DNA of 20,596 nucleotides from 66-474 sp040255405 (lineage in GTDB: Bacteria > Pseudomonadota > Gammaproteobacteria > Xanthomonadales > Rhodanobacteraceae), in assembly GCA_040255405.1 (NCBI GenBank), contig JBDZUX010000049.1:1-20596 (forward strand), given 5' to 3'. The translations under genes were made by a program, and so were the position numbers. Under the pieces are notes generated by a model, which was not told the DNA's origin, searched no databases, and saw nothing but the letters and a program-made list of their open reading frames with translations. Every line of letters starts with the position of its first letter. Position 1 is the first letter of the stretch. Positions 8,128-15,425 of this stretch are shown here, in pieces.

Positions 8128-8325
8128 ATGAGTACCCACCCGCCGCTTCGCCGCTCCCGCCGCAACCGCATGGTCGCCGGCGTTGTCGGCGGTCTGGCCG
8201 ATTATTTCGGCATCGACTCCGGACTCGCGCGGATCATCTACGTGCTGGTGTCGATATTCTCGGCAGCATTCCCCGGCATCGTCGTCTACATCATCTTGTG
8301 GATCCTGATTCCGCAGGAAGATTGA
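8128..8325 (+). CDS. Small PspC-domain membrane protein
   Basis: This 65-residue protein consists almost entirely of a PspC domain. A basic leader (PLRRSRRNRM) is followed by VAGVVGGLADYFGID, then a hydrophobic segment from about residue 35 to 61 ending in ILWILIPQED. PspC proteins sit in the inner membrane and take part in envelope-stress (phage shock) responses; short stand-alone versions such as this are common and mostly uncharacterised. I chose the ATG at 8128 because the open frame upstream (to a GTG at 8035) lacks domain similarity and crosses repeat-like DNA. The Shine-Dalgarno is weak. No pspA or pspF is nearby. It converges with the next gene, with 18 bases between stops. Confidence 0.75.
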   Translation: MSTHPPLRRSRRNRMVAGVVGGLADYFGIDSGLARIIYVLVSIFSAAFPGIVVYIILWILIPQED

Positions 8326-8343
8326 CGGGGGTGCCTGTCGCAC

Positions 8344-9249
8344 TCAGGTCCCGGGTTCGTCTTCATCGCGACAGACGGGCGGCCATGCTTCCGATCCGTC
8401 GGGTTGCCACAGGAAGAATTCGCCGGACAGCGGGCCCTTCGTGTCGCGCGAGAACAGCAATGATTTCCCGCTCGGCGAAAACGCGGCACCGATTTCGGTG
8501 CCGTTGGCGTTGACGCCGGAGTCCAGCTTCCGTTTCGGCGTCCAGCGGCCGTGCTCGAACCGGGTCACGTAGAGACCGTCCGGGGCCATCACGATCATGC
8601 GCGTGCCGTCAGGCGCGGGCAGCGGTTCGTATTCGTCGCCCGGCGTGTTGATGGCTGCACCGGCGTTTTCCACCTGCCACGCGCCGGCTGCTGCCTGCCG
8701 CGCGCGCCAGATGTCGGTTTTGCCGAAGCCGCCCGGGCGATCCGAACCGAAGTACAGCCAGCCATCCGCGGACGGCCGCGGAAACCATTCCTGGCTGCGC
8801 GAGTTAACCGGTTCCGGAAGCCGCTGCGGTTCGGCCCACTTGCCATCGGCTTGCCGATCGGTGCGCCAGATGTCCAGGTCCGTGTGCCGCTGGCCATCGG
8901 TCGAACGCGTCGAAATGAAATACAGGTGCTTGCCGTCCGGCGTGATGAACGGATCGGCCTCGACGCCGTCGCCCGCAAAGCTCGCATCGACCGGCGTTTC
9001 CCGGCCCTCGCTGCCGCAATGGCTGACCATGATCCGCCACCCTCGGAACCGGCGCGAACTGCGCACGAAATAGAAGTCGTTGCGCGCGTAGTCGAAGGCG
9101 CCGTGCGATTCGAACAAGGGTGAGGAAATGGCCGGCGGTGCCCAATGCGTCGCGGGTGTGGCCACTTGCGCCGGCAGGACGGCAAGTCCCGCCAGAACGG
9201 GTCCGGGCAAACGTCGCGCCCATTTTCGCAGGACAACGTTCACGCGCAT
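8344..9249 (-). CDS. Secreted/periplasmic PD40 (TolB-like) beta-propeller protein
   Basis: The 301-residue protein begins with a basic, hydrophobic leader that looks like a signal peptide (VLRKWARR, then LPGPVLAGLAVLPAQVA). At least four WD40-like PD40 blades follow, recognisable as DPFITPDGKHLYFIS, WFPRPSADGWLYFGSD, EYEPLPAPDGTRMIVM and GAAFSPSGKSLLFSRD. These resemble the propeller of TolB, but the TolB N-terminal domain is absent, so it is not TolB itself. The partner is unknown. CGGAG lies a few bases before the ATG. It is transcribed divergently from mtnA, with about 95 bases between them. Confidence 0.75.
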   Translation of the reverse strand: MRVNVVLRKWARRLPGPVLAGLAVLPAQVATPATHWAPPAISSPLFESHGAFDYARNDFYFVRSSRRFRGWRIMVSHCGSEGRETPVDASFAGDGVEADPFITPDGKHLYFISTRSTDGQRHTDLDIWRTDRQADGKWAEPQRLPEPVNSRSQEWFPRPSADGWLYFGSDRPGGFGKTDIWRARQAAAGAWQVENAGAAINTPGDEYEPLPAPDGTRMIVMAPDGLYVTRFEHGRWTPKRKLDSGVNANGTEIGAAFSPSGKSLLFSRDTKGPLSGEFFLWQPDGSEAWPPVCRDEDEPGT

Positions 9250-9344
9250 GGTGGCTCCGGGGAAGGTTCGGGACGGATGCTAAACGATGGGACGTTGCGG
9301 CGTAAGTCACGGGTAGCATGCTAGGCTTCCGCGATTGCACGGAC

Positions 9345-10394
9345 ATGCCCATGGAACACGCCGAGTCGTCGCCGCCTTCCGATCACGACACCATACGCGC
9401 GGTGCAATGGCAGGGCGATCATCTGCGCCTGCTGGACCAGCGCAAGCTGCCGTTCGACGAGGCCTGGATCGAGTGCCGCGATGCGAACGAAGTCGCGCAG
9501 GCGATCCGCGACCTGGTGGTGCGCGGCGCACCGGCCATCGGCATCGCCGCGGCGTGGGGCGTGGTGCTCGCCGCACGACGGGGCGACGATCTCGACGCCG
9601 CGATGACGACATTGCGCGCGGCACGGCCCACCGCCGTCAACCTGATGGGGGCGCTCGATCGCATGCACGGGTGCATCGATGCAGGTGCCGATGCCGAATC
9701 GCTGGCGCGTGAAGCCGAGGCGATCCAAGCCGAAGACCTGGCCGCCAACCGCGCGATGGGCGCGATGGGCGCGGCATTGATCCCGCCGGGAAGCGGCGTC
9801 CTCACGCACTGCAATACCGGTTCGCTCGCGACCGCCGGTTTCGGGACGGCGCTGGGCGTGATCCGCGCCGGCTACGCATCCGGCAACATCGCGCGAGTGT
9901 TCGCAGGCGAAACGCGGCCGTGGCTGCAGGGCGCACGGTTGACCATGTGGGAACTGCAGCGCGACGGCATTCCCGCCACGCTGATCGCGGATTCGGCGGC
10001 ATCGCATTTGATGAGGGGCGGCGAGGTGCAGTGGGTGATCGTGGGCGCCGACCGCATCGCCGCGAACGGCGACACGGCCAACAAGATCGGCACGTACCAG
10101 CTCGCGATCGCGGCGAAACACCATGGCATCAAGTTCATGGTGGTCGCACCGTCGACGACCGTCGACATGGCCACGCCATCCGGGGACGATATCCACATCG
10201 AGCTGCGCGATCCGCTGGAACTGCTCAGCCATGCCGGGCAGCGTATGGTGGCCGAAAACGCGCAAGCGTGGAATCCGGTGTTCGACGTGACCCCACACGA
10301 CCTGATCGACGTGCTGGTGACCGAGCGCGGCGTGATTACCAGGCCGGATGCCACGGCGCTGCGCGCGATGTTCGGGGCTTCGGGCCCGCGCTGA
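9345..10394 (+). CDS. mtnA: S-methyl-5-thioribose-1-phosphate isomerase
   Basis: The enzyme converts methylthioribose-1-phosphate to methylthioribulose-1-phosphate in the methionine salvage pathway. Family motifs include LLDQRKLP, RGAPAIGIAAAWGV, THCNTGSLATAG with the catalytic Cys156, and VGADRIAANGDTANKIGTY with the catalytic Asp236 (numbering from 9345). The product is 349 residues, as expected. The frame has ATGs at 9318, 9345 and 9351, none with a clear Shine-Dalgarno. I prefer 9345 or 9351 because family members start about 11-15 residues before the conserved IRAVQW-type strand. The ATG at 9318 sits inside a 10-bp palindrome (tagcatgcta, 9314-9323). gtrA starts one base after its stop. 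No other methionine salvage gene is in the window. Confidence 0.92.
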   Translation: MPMEHAESSPPSDHDTIRAVQWQGDHLRLLDQRKLPFDEAWIECRDANEVAQAIRDLVVRGAPAIGIAAAWGVVLAARRGDDLDAAMTTLRAARPTAVNLMGALDRMHGCIDAGADAESLAREAEAIQAEDLAANRAMGAMGAALIPPGSGVLTHCNTGSLATAGFGTALGVIRAGYASGNIARVFAGETRPWLQGARLTMWELQRDGIPATLIADSAASHLMRGGEVQWVIVGADRIAANGDTANKIGTYQLAIAAKHHGIKFMVVAPSTTVDMATPSGDDIHIELRDPLELLSHAGQRMVAENAQAWNPVFDVTPHDLIDVLVTERGVITRPDATALRAMFGASGPR

Positions 10395-10395
10395 A

Positions 10396-10842
10396 ATGTG
10401 GCATCTGCCGAAGCAGCTCGCATGGTTCGGTGTCGGCGGCTTCATCGGCTTCGTCGTCGATGCCGGCATCGTGCAATTGCTGGTGAGCAAGTTCGGCGTC
10501 AATCCCTATGTGGGGCGCCTGTTTTCGTTCCTGTGCGCGGCAACCGCCACGTGGCTGTTCAATCGCCAGTTCACGTTCCATGAGCGCGGCGACTACACGC
10601 TGTTCGGCGAATGGTCGCGCTATCTCGTGGCGATGTCGGCCGGATTCGCGATCAATTACGCGGCCTATGCGCTGGCCGTGCATTACTCGGAATTCGTGCG
10701 CGCCTGGCCGTCCGTCGGCGTCGCGATCGGGTCGGTGCCGGGCTCGGCGGCCAACTTCCTGGGCGCCCGCCAATGGGTATTTTCCGGGTCGCGGAGACGC
10801 TGTTCCGGCGAGCCGGTAAAAGGGCGCGAAAACCAGTCGTAA
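10396..10842 (+). CDS. GtrA-family four-helix membrane protein
   Basis: The 148-residue protein carries the GtrA domain: LAWFGVGGFIGFVVDAGIV forms helix 1, then GRLFSFLCAATATWLFNRQFTF with the family NRxxTF signature, a third helix near YLVAMSAGFAINYAAY, and a fourth ending in NFLGARQWVF. GtrA-like proteins are proposed to flip undecaprenyl-phosphate-linked sugars in O-antigen or polysaccharide modification. No glycosyltransferase partner is adjacent, so its substrate is unknown. The ATG at 10396 follows the mtnA stop after one base, so translational coupling is likely. An in-frame ATG at 10348 lies inside mtnA and is less plausible. Confidence 0.85.
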   Translation: MWHLPKQLAWFGVGGFIGFVVDAGIVQLLVSKFGVNPYVGRLFSFLCAATATWLFNRQFTFHERGDYTLFGEWSRYLVAMSAGFAINYAAYALAVHYSEFVRAWPSVGVAIGSVPGSAANFLGARQWVFSGSRRRCSGEPVKGRENQS

Positions 10843-10888
10843 GTTCGCGTCACTGCAGGAGTTTTTTGGGGCGTTTCAGAGCCGGATG

Positions 10889-10897
10889 TGGTACAAT
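10889..10897 (+). promoter_or_regulatory. Candidate extended -10 promoter for gyrA
   Basis: TGG-TACAAT at 10889-10897 is a good extended -10 element (TACAAT matches five of six consensus bases). No convincing -35 lies 16-18 bases upstream, which is usual for extended -10 promoters. It lies after the gtrA stop and just before the scaffold gap that hides the gyrA start. Confidence 0.45.
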
Positions 10898-10913
10898 TTC
10901 AAGGTTGATTTCC

Positions 10914-10946
10914 AGGCGCGGGCGGCGTTTCGGACCCGCGCCTTTT
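10914..10946 (+). terminator. GC-rich hairpin with short T tail (terminator or leader attenuator)
   Basis: AGGCGCGGG (10914-10922) pairs perfectly with CCCGCGCCT (10935-10943) around a 12-base loop, and TTT plus CC follows. This looks like an intrinsic terminator with a weak U tract. It sits downstream of gtrA but also downstream of the candidate -10 at 10892, so it may end the mtnA-gtrA transcript or act within the gyrA leader. Confidence 0.45.
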
Positions 10947-10957
10947 CCATTCTCGAG

Positions 10958-11057
10958 NNNNNNNNNNNNNNNNNNNNNNNNNNNNNNNNNNNNNNNNNNN
11001 NNNNNNNNNNNNNNNNNNNNNNNNNNNNNNNNNNNNNNNNNNNNNNNNNNNNNNNNN
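10958..11057. other. Scaffold gap of 100 N
   Basis: Exactly 100 N separate the gtrA 3' flank from gyrA coding sequence. Comparison with E. coli GyrA shows about 179 codons (roughly 540 bases) missing before the first visible residue, so 100 is a placeholder and the real gap must be considerably larger. Confidence 0.97.
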
Positions 11058-13118
11058 ACCAACGTGCCGCCGCACAACATGGGCGAGGTGATCGACGCCA
11101 CCATCGCGTTGATCGACAACCCCGGGCTCTCCATCGACGAACTGATGCAATTCGTGCCGGGCCCGGACTTCCCGACCGCCGGCATCATCAACGGCGCGGC
11201 CGGCATCGTGCAGGCGTATCGCACCGGGCGCGGTCGACTGCTGGTGCGCGCGAAGACCGAAATCGAAACCAGCGAGCATGGTCACGAAGCGATCATCGCC
11301 ACGGAAATCCCGTACCAGGTCAACAAGGCGCGGCTGATCGAGAAGATCGCCGAACTGGTCAAGGAAAAGAAGCTGGAGGGCATCAGTGGACTGCGCGACG
11401 AATCCGACAAGGACGGCATGCGCGTCGTGATCGAGGTGCGTCGTGACGCCACCGCCGAGGTGGTGCTGAACAACCTGTTCCAGCAGACCCAGTTGCAGGT
11501 GACCTTCGGCATCAACATGGTGGCGCTGGTCGATGGCCAGCCGCGCCTGTTGAACCTCAAGGAAATCCTCGAGCACTTCATCCGCCACCGGCGCGAAGTC
11601 GTCACGCGCCGGACCATTTTCGACCTGCGCAAGGCCCGCGCTCGCGCGCACGTGCTGGAAGGGCTTACCGTCGCGCTGGCCAACATCGATGCAATGATCG
11701 AACTGATCAAGACCTCGGAGTCGCCGCAGGTCGCGCGCGAACGCATGCTGGGCCGCAAGTGGGAACCGGGCATGGTGCGCGCGTTGCTGCAGGCCGCCGG
11801 CGCCAGCGCATCGCGGCCGGAAGATCTCGATCCGCGCGCCGGTCTCAAGGACGACGGCTACCAGCTTTCGGAAATCCAGGCCAAGGAAATCCTGGAAATG
11901 CGCTTGCACCGCCTCACCGGCCTGGAGCAGGACAAGCTCACCGACGAGTACAAGCAGCTGCTGGAAACGATCCGTGGGCTGATCGCGATCCTGGAGGATC
12001 CCGACAAGCTGATGGCAGTGATCCGCGGCGAACTCGTCGAAATGAAGGACCTGTACGGCGACGCGCGCCGCACCGAAATCCTGCACACGCAGGAAGACCT
12101 CGAAACGCTGGACCTGATTGCCGAAGAAGACGTGGTCGTCACGCTGTCGCACACCGGCTACGTGAAACGCCAGACCCTGGATACCTATCGCGCCCAGAAG
12201 CGCGGCGGCAAGGGCCGTTCCGCGACCAGCATGAAGGACGAGGATTTCGTCGAGAAGCTGTGGATCGTCAATACCCACGACACGCTGCTCACCTTCACCA
12301 GCAACGGACGCGTGTACTGGCTGGATGTCTATCGCATCCCGGAAGCGGGCCCCGGTGCACGCGGCCGTCCCATCGTCAACCTGCTGCCGTTGGGCGGAGA
12401 GGAAAAGGTGCAGGCGGTACTGCCGGTGCGCGACTACACCGACGGCCGTTTCGTGTTCTTTGCGACCCGCAACGGCACGGTCAAGAAAACACCGCTGAAG
12501 GAATTCGAATTCCAGCTGCAGAAGGGCAAGCTGGCGATCGGACTGGACGAGGGTGACGGGCTGGTCGAAGCCGAACTCACCGACGGCAACTGCGATGTGC
12601 TGCTGTTCGCGTCGAACGGCAAATCCGCGCGTTTTGCCGGCAGCGAGGTGCGGCCGATGGGACGTACCGCGCACGGCGTGCGTGGCATGCGCCTCACCGG
12701 CGACGCGCAGGTCGTGTCGATGATCGTGGCCGACGCGCAAACGGAAGCCGTGGGCTGGGACGTGCTCACTGCCACCGAACGTGGCTACGGCAAGCGCACG
12801 CCGCTCTCCGATTTCCCGCGCAAGGGGCGCGGCTCGCAGGGCGTGATCGCGATCCAGTGCTCGGATCGCAACGGCGCGCTGGTCGCCGCCGTCGCCACCG
12901 ACCCGCGCCAGGAGCTGATGCTGATTTCAGACAAGGGCACGCTGGTGCGTACCCGCGTGGCGGAGGTCTCGCAGGTTGGCCGCAACACCCAGGGCGTCAC
13001 CCTGATCCGCCTGCCCGAGGACGAAAAGCTGGTCGGCGTGGTGCGGATCGAGAACGGGGATGAGGATGTCGGTGCGGAAACCAATGGCGATGGCGTGAGG
13101 GACGCACCGATTGTGTAG
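11058..13118 (+). CDS. gyrA: DNA gyrase subunit A, 5'-truncated by the scaffold gap
   Basis: 686 residues plus stop are visible, beginning in TNVPPHNMGEV, which corresponds to about residue 180 of E. coli GyrA. The missing part includes the catalytic tyrosine (Tyr122 in E. coli) and the quinolone-resistance region (67-106). Present are the rest of the breakage-reunion core (IPGPDFPTA-type loop, EIPYQVNKARLIEKIAELV), the coiled-coil region, and the C-terminal DNA-wrapping beta-pinwheel. The GyrA-box is QKRGGKG (12195-12215), and repeated blades such as GRPIVNLLPL and TLVRTRVAEVSQVGRNTQGV mark the pinwheel. The C-terminus is short and acidic (NGDEDVGAETNGDG). The frame is intact, so the truncation is an assembly matter and not a mutation. 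The enzyme introduces negative supercoils with GyrB, which is not in the window. Confidence 0.97.
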   Translation, partial: TNVPPHNMGEVIDATIALIDNPGLSIDELMQFVPGPDFPTAGIINGAAGIVQAYRTGRGRLLVRAKTEIETSEHGHEAIIATEIPYQVNKARLIEKIAELVKEKKLEGISGLRDESDKDGMRVVIEVRRDATAEVVLNNLFQQTQLQVTFGINMVALVDGQPRLLNLKEILEHFIRHRREVVTRRTIFDLRKARARAHVLEGLTVALANIDAMIELIKTSESPQVARERMLGRKWEPGMVRALLQAAGASASRPEDLDPRAGLKDDGYQLSEIQAKEILEMRLHRLTGLEQDKLTDEYKQLLETIRGLIAILEDPDKLMAVIRGELVEMKDLYGDARRTEILHTQEDLETLDLIAEEDVVVTLSHTGYVKRQTLDTYRAQKRGGKGRSATSMKDEDFVEKLWIVNTHDTLLTFTSNGRVYWLDVYRIPEAGPGARGRPIVNLLPLGGEEKVQAVLPVRDYTDGRFVFFATRNGTVKKTPLKEFEFQLQKGKLAIGLDEGDGLVEAELTDGNCDVLLFASNGKSARFAGSEVRPMGRTAHGVRGMRLTGDAQVVSMIVADAQTEAVGWDVLTATERGYGKRTPLSDFPRKGRGSQGVIAIQCSDRNGALVAAVATDPRQELMLISDKGTLVRTRVAEVSQVGRNTQGVTLIRLPEDEKLVGVVRIENGDEDVGAETNGDGVRDAPIV

Positions 13119-13195
13119 GGCGGGCTGAGCGAGTGCGAAGCCCAACGCGATCCCGCGCGGCTTGCGTTGGGTTTCACTGCGTCCAGCCCGACCTG
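13117..13195. repeat. Imperfect palindromic repeat overlapping the gyrA stop; probable terminator
   Basis: The core is a perfect 8-bp inverted repeat, CCCAACGC (13141-13148) and GCGTTGGG (13164-13171), followed by TTTC. Outer arms gggctg (13122-13127) and cagccc (13184-13189) extend it. The gyrA stop codon TAG (13116-13118) overlaps its left end. Its wording (gggcgggctgagcg, then gaagcccaacgc) is like a family of dispersed palindromes in proteobacterial genomes. It probably ends gyrA transcription. Confidence 0.6.
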
Positions 13196-13238
13196 CGGAT
13201 CCGAAGCGTCGGGATTCGCAAAGACGCTCACCCAACCG

Positions 13239-13715
13239 TCAAATCGCCGCCAGCATCGCCTCGGCGCTCGAAACCCGGAACTCGCCCGGCGCTTCGACGT
13301 GCAACACCTTGACCCTGCTGTCGTCGGCATACAACGCGAAGCGCTTCGAGCGCATGCCCATCCCGTACTTGCTGGAGTCGGACTCCAGCCCCAGCGCCTT
13401 GGCGAAGTCGCCGTTGCCGTCGGCCAGCATCAGCATGCCGTCGGGCACGTGGCGGTGTTCGGCCCAGGCTTTCATCACGAAGGCATCGTTGACGGCCATG
13501 CAGGCGACGTCGATGCCGCGCTTGCGGAACGCTTCGTAATGCTCGACGTAGCCCGGCAGGTGGCGCTCGGAGCAGGTCGGGGTGAACGCGCCGGGCACCG
13601 CGAACAGCACCACTTGCTTGCCCGCGAAAACGTCGTGGGTGGTCATTTGCTGGATGCCGTTGCGGAGCACCGCAAAGGTGGCCGCTGGCAGGCGATCGCC
13701 GATCTGGATGGTCAT
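13239..13715 (-). CDS. Prx5-type peroxiredoxin (AhpC/TSA fold)
   Basis: The 158-residue protein reduces hydrogen peroxide and organic hydroperoxides. The active-site motif PGAFTPTCSERHLPGY carries the peroxidatic Cys48, with Thr45 upstream and Arg120-region residues later (SKYGMGMRSKRFAL). The second cysteine is Cys72 (VACMAVND), equivalent to a non-resolving cysteine in human PRDX5. No C-terminal resolving cysteine is present, so a 1-Cys mechanism using an external thiol (glutaredoxin or thioredoxin) is likely. I chose the start at 13715 because GGAG lies just upstream and family homology begins there; the longer open frame to 13832 crosses the hsp20 promoter. Divergent from the hsp20 gene. 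Confidence 0.9.
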   Translation of the reverse strand: MTIQIGDRLPAATFAVLRNGIQQMTTHDVFAGKQVVLFAVPGAFTPTCSERHLPGYVEHYEAFRKRGIDVACMAVNDAFVMKAWAEHRHVPDGMLMLADGNGDFAKALGLESDSSKYGMGMRSKRFALYADDSRVKVLHVEAPGEFRVSSAEAMLAAI

Positions 13716-13754
13716 GTCTTGCTCCGGTTTGACGGCAATCTTGCATCGTAGCGC

Positions 13755-13766
13755 CCCGGCGCCGGG
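13755..13766. repeat. 12-bp perfect palindrome between peroxiredoxin and hsp20
   Basis: CCCGGCGCCGGG is a perfect palindrome six bases upstream of the sigma-32-like -35 element. In GC-rich DNA this may be chance, but its location in a divergent promoter region makes it a possible operator. Confidence 0.3.
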
Positions 13767-13772
13767 AACGCA

Positions 13773-13801
13773 CTTGAAACGGGGTGTGGTGTCCTCATCT
13801 A
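13773..13801 (+). promoter_or_regulatory. Sigma-32 (RpoH) heat-shock promoter of hsp20
   Basis: CTTGAAA at 13773-13779 is the consensus heat-shock -35. CCTCATCTA at 13793-13801 matches the heat-shock -10 (CCCCATNTA) at every fixed position but one. The spacing from CTTGAA to CCTCAT is 14 bases, within the 13-15 optimum. It faces the small heat-shock protein gene 51 bases downstream. Confidence 0.75.
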
Positions 13802-13851
13802 GCGGGGAGGCGGCCCGCAGCGGCCGAATCACAGCGAAAGGAGGTCATCCA

Positions 13852-14304
13852 ATGAATCACCTCAGTCGTTACCGGCAATGGGGCGGTTACCCCATGACCC
13901 GCGAATTTCGCCAGATGTTCGATCGACTCTTCGACACCGACGAGGGCGCGGACCAGTCCAACGTGGTCACCAGCGAATGGGCGCCGCGCGTGGACATTTG
14001 CGAGGAAGACAAGCGCTTCGTGATCGAGGCCGACATTCCGGGCGTCGAACCCAAGGACATCGAAATCAACATGGACAAGGGCGTGTTGTCGATCCGCGGC
14101 GAGCGCAAGAGCGAAAAGAAGGTCGAGGAGGGCAACTACACCCGCGTCGAGCGTTCGCGTGGCGTGTTCCACCGGCGGTTTGCGCTGCCCGACAGCGCCG
14201 ACCCGGATGGCATCAGCGCCTCCGGCAAGAACGGCGTGCTGGAGATCTCGATTCCCAAGCGGCCGGAAACCACGCCGCGCAAGATCGAAATCCAGGCTTC
14301 GTGA
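13852..14304 (+). CDS. Hsp20 small heat-shock protein (alpha-crystallin domain)
   Basis: The 150-residue ATP-independent chaperone holds unfolding proteins in a refoldable state. The alpha-crystallin domain covers about residues 43-136: WAPRVDICEEDKRFVIEADIPGV at its start, and GKNGVLEISIPK (125-136), which fits the A/G-x-x-x-GVL signature. The C-terminal I-x-I anchor is IEI at 145-147, used for oligomer assembly. The start is firmly set by a near-perfect Shine-Dalgarno, AAGGAGGT at 13838-13845, six bases before the ATG. It is preceded by an RpoH-type promoter and followed after 103 bases by the DnaJ-like cbpA, so the two probably serve the same heat-shock response. Confidence 0.93.
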   Translation: MNHLSRYRQWGGYPMTREFRQMFDRLFDTDEGADQSNVVTSEWAPRVDICEEDKRFVIEADIPGVEPKDIEINMDKGVLSIRGERKSEKKVEEGNYTRVERSRGVFHRRFALPDSADPDGISASGKNGVLEISIPKRPETTPRKIEIQAS

Positions 14305-14341
14305 GGCATCGGTCCGGCGCTGGCCCGGCCGGATGATGCGT

Positions 14342-14347
14342 CATAAT
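14342..14347 (+). promoter_or_regulatory. Possible -10 element upstream of cbpA
   Basis: CATAAT matches five of six -10 positions, but I see no good -35 seventeen bases upstream. If used, transcription would start close to 14352-14354, exactly at the base of the hairpin that follows. Confidence 0.3.
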
Positions 14348-14351
14348 CGTC

Positions 14352-14383
14352 AGGTCCGCGGTGGAGCGATCCGCCGCGGACCT
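14352..14383 (+). promoter_or_regulatory. Fourteen-bp hairpin with GCGA tetraloop in the cbpA leader
   Basis: Positions 14352-14365 pair with 14370-14383 without a bulge (13 Watson-Crick pairs and one G-T wobble), closed by a GCGA loop of the GNRA class. It lies 24 bases before the cbpA ATG and 47 after the hsp20 stop. No T tract follows, so it is not a standard intrinsic terminator. It may be an mRNA-stabilising, processing or partial-termination structure between the two chaperone genes. Confidence 0.6.
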
Positions 14384-14407
14384 TCGTGCCGATTGCCGGG
14401 AAAGTGA

Positions 14408-15325
14408 ATGGAGTTCCAGGACTACTACCAGACCCTCGGCGTCAAGCAAGGCGCCGGCGATGACGAGATCAAGGCGGCGTACCGCAAGCTCGCGCGCAAG
14501 TACCACCCCGACAAGAACAAGGAAGTCGGCGCCGAGGACAAGTTCAAGGCCATCAGCGAGGCCTACGAGGTGCTGCACGACAAGCAGAAACGTGCGGCTT
14601 ACGACAATCTGCGCGCGGGCGGCGGCTATCGTGCCGGCGACAATTTCCGACCACCGCCGGGCTGGCAGCAGCAGGCGCCGGGCGGCTTCGAATTCCGCGA
14701 CTTCGGCGGCGGCGATGCCGGCGGCTTCAGCGATTTCTTCGAATCCCTGTTTGGTGGCCGCGGTGGACCGGGCCAGCGCGCGCAGCGCGGGCCGGTGCGC
14801 GGCAACGACGTGCGCGCGGCGGTCGAGATCGACCTGCGGACGGCCTATGCCGGTGGCAAGCAGCGCCTCGGTTTGCGCGACGCCAGCGGCGAGCGCACGC
14901 TGGAGGTCAACATTCCCGCCGGCATCCTGCCGGGCAAGGTGATCCGCCTCGGCGGGCAGGGCGAACCAGGTTACAGCGGAGCGCCGCCCGGCGACCTGCT
15001 GCTGGAAGTGCAGGTGCGCGGCGATCCGCAATTCAGGCTGCACGGCCGTGACATCGAAGTCGAAGTGGCGCTGTCGCCATGGGAGGCGGCATTGGGTGCA
15101 AAGGTGCCGGTGCCGACGCTGGGTGGCCAGGTTGAACTCAAGATTCCCGCCGGTTCACGCAGTGGGCGCAAACTGCGCCTCAAGGGGCGTGGCATGCCGG
15201 GCAGGACACCGGGCGACCAGATCGTCAGCCTCGCGATCCAGGTTCCGCCTGCCGACAGCGACAACGCGAAGGCGGCCTATCAGGCGTTCCAGGCAGCGTT
15301 CGAAGGCTTCGATCCGCGCGGATAG
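14408..15325 (+). CDS. cbpA: CbpA-type DnaJ-family co-chaperone
   Basis: The 305-residue protein has the same length and layout as E. coli CbpA (306). The J domain is at residues 4-69 with HPD at 33-35, which stimulates the DnaK ATPase. A Gly/Phe-rich linker follows (FGGGDAGGFSDFF, GGRGGPG), then the two C-terminal substrate-binding beta-barrel domains (VEIDLRTAYAGG, LEVNIPAGILPGKVIRL, LKIPAGSRSGRKLRLKGRGMPG). There is no cysteine zinc-finger region, which separates it from DnaJ proper. No cbpM modulator gene follows. The Shine-Dalgarno is weak (GGGAAAG). Its position after hsp20 suggests heat-shock co-expression. It converges with the pilH-like gene. Confidence 0.88.
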   Translation: MEFQDYYQTLGVKQGAGDDEIKAAYRKLARKYHPDKNKEVGAEDKFKAISEAYEVLHDKQKRAAYDNLRAGGGYRAGDNFRPPPGWQQQAPGGFEFRDFGGGDAGGFSDFFESLFGGRGGPGQRAQRGPVRGNDVRAAVEIDLRTAYAGGKQRLGLRDASGERTLEVNIPAGILPGKVIRLGGQGEPGYSGAPPGDLLLEVQVRGDPQFRLHGRDIEVEVALSPWEAALGAKVPVPTLGGQVELKIPAGSRSGRKLRLKGRGMPGRTPGDQIVSLAIQVPPADSDNAKAAYQAFQAAFEGFDPRG

Positions 15326-15425
15326 CGGTGGTCGACGCGTCAGGCTTGGCGGCTGCCGCGAAAGGTCAGGCCATGGGAGGCCGTTCCAGTCTGCACGGAT
15401 GCGGGCACCTGCACGCGATCGCAGG

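Noticed and set aside
10611..11057. Upstream extension of gyrA through the N run into gtrA-region sequence
   Set aside because: The open frame exists only because N codons contain no stop. The residues before the gap bear no resemblance to the GyrA N-terminus.
10899..12740. 613-codon minus-strand frame across the gap and gyrA
   Set aside because: Antisense shadow of gyrA that runs through 100 N; no protein-family motif.
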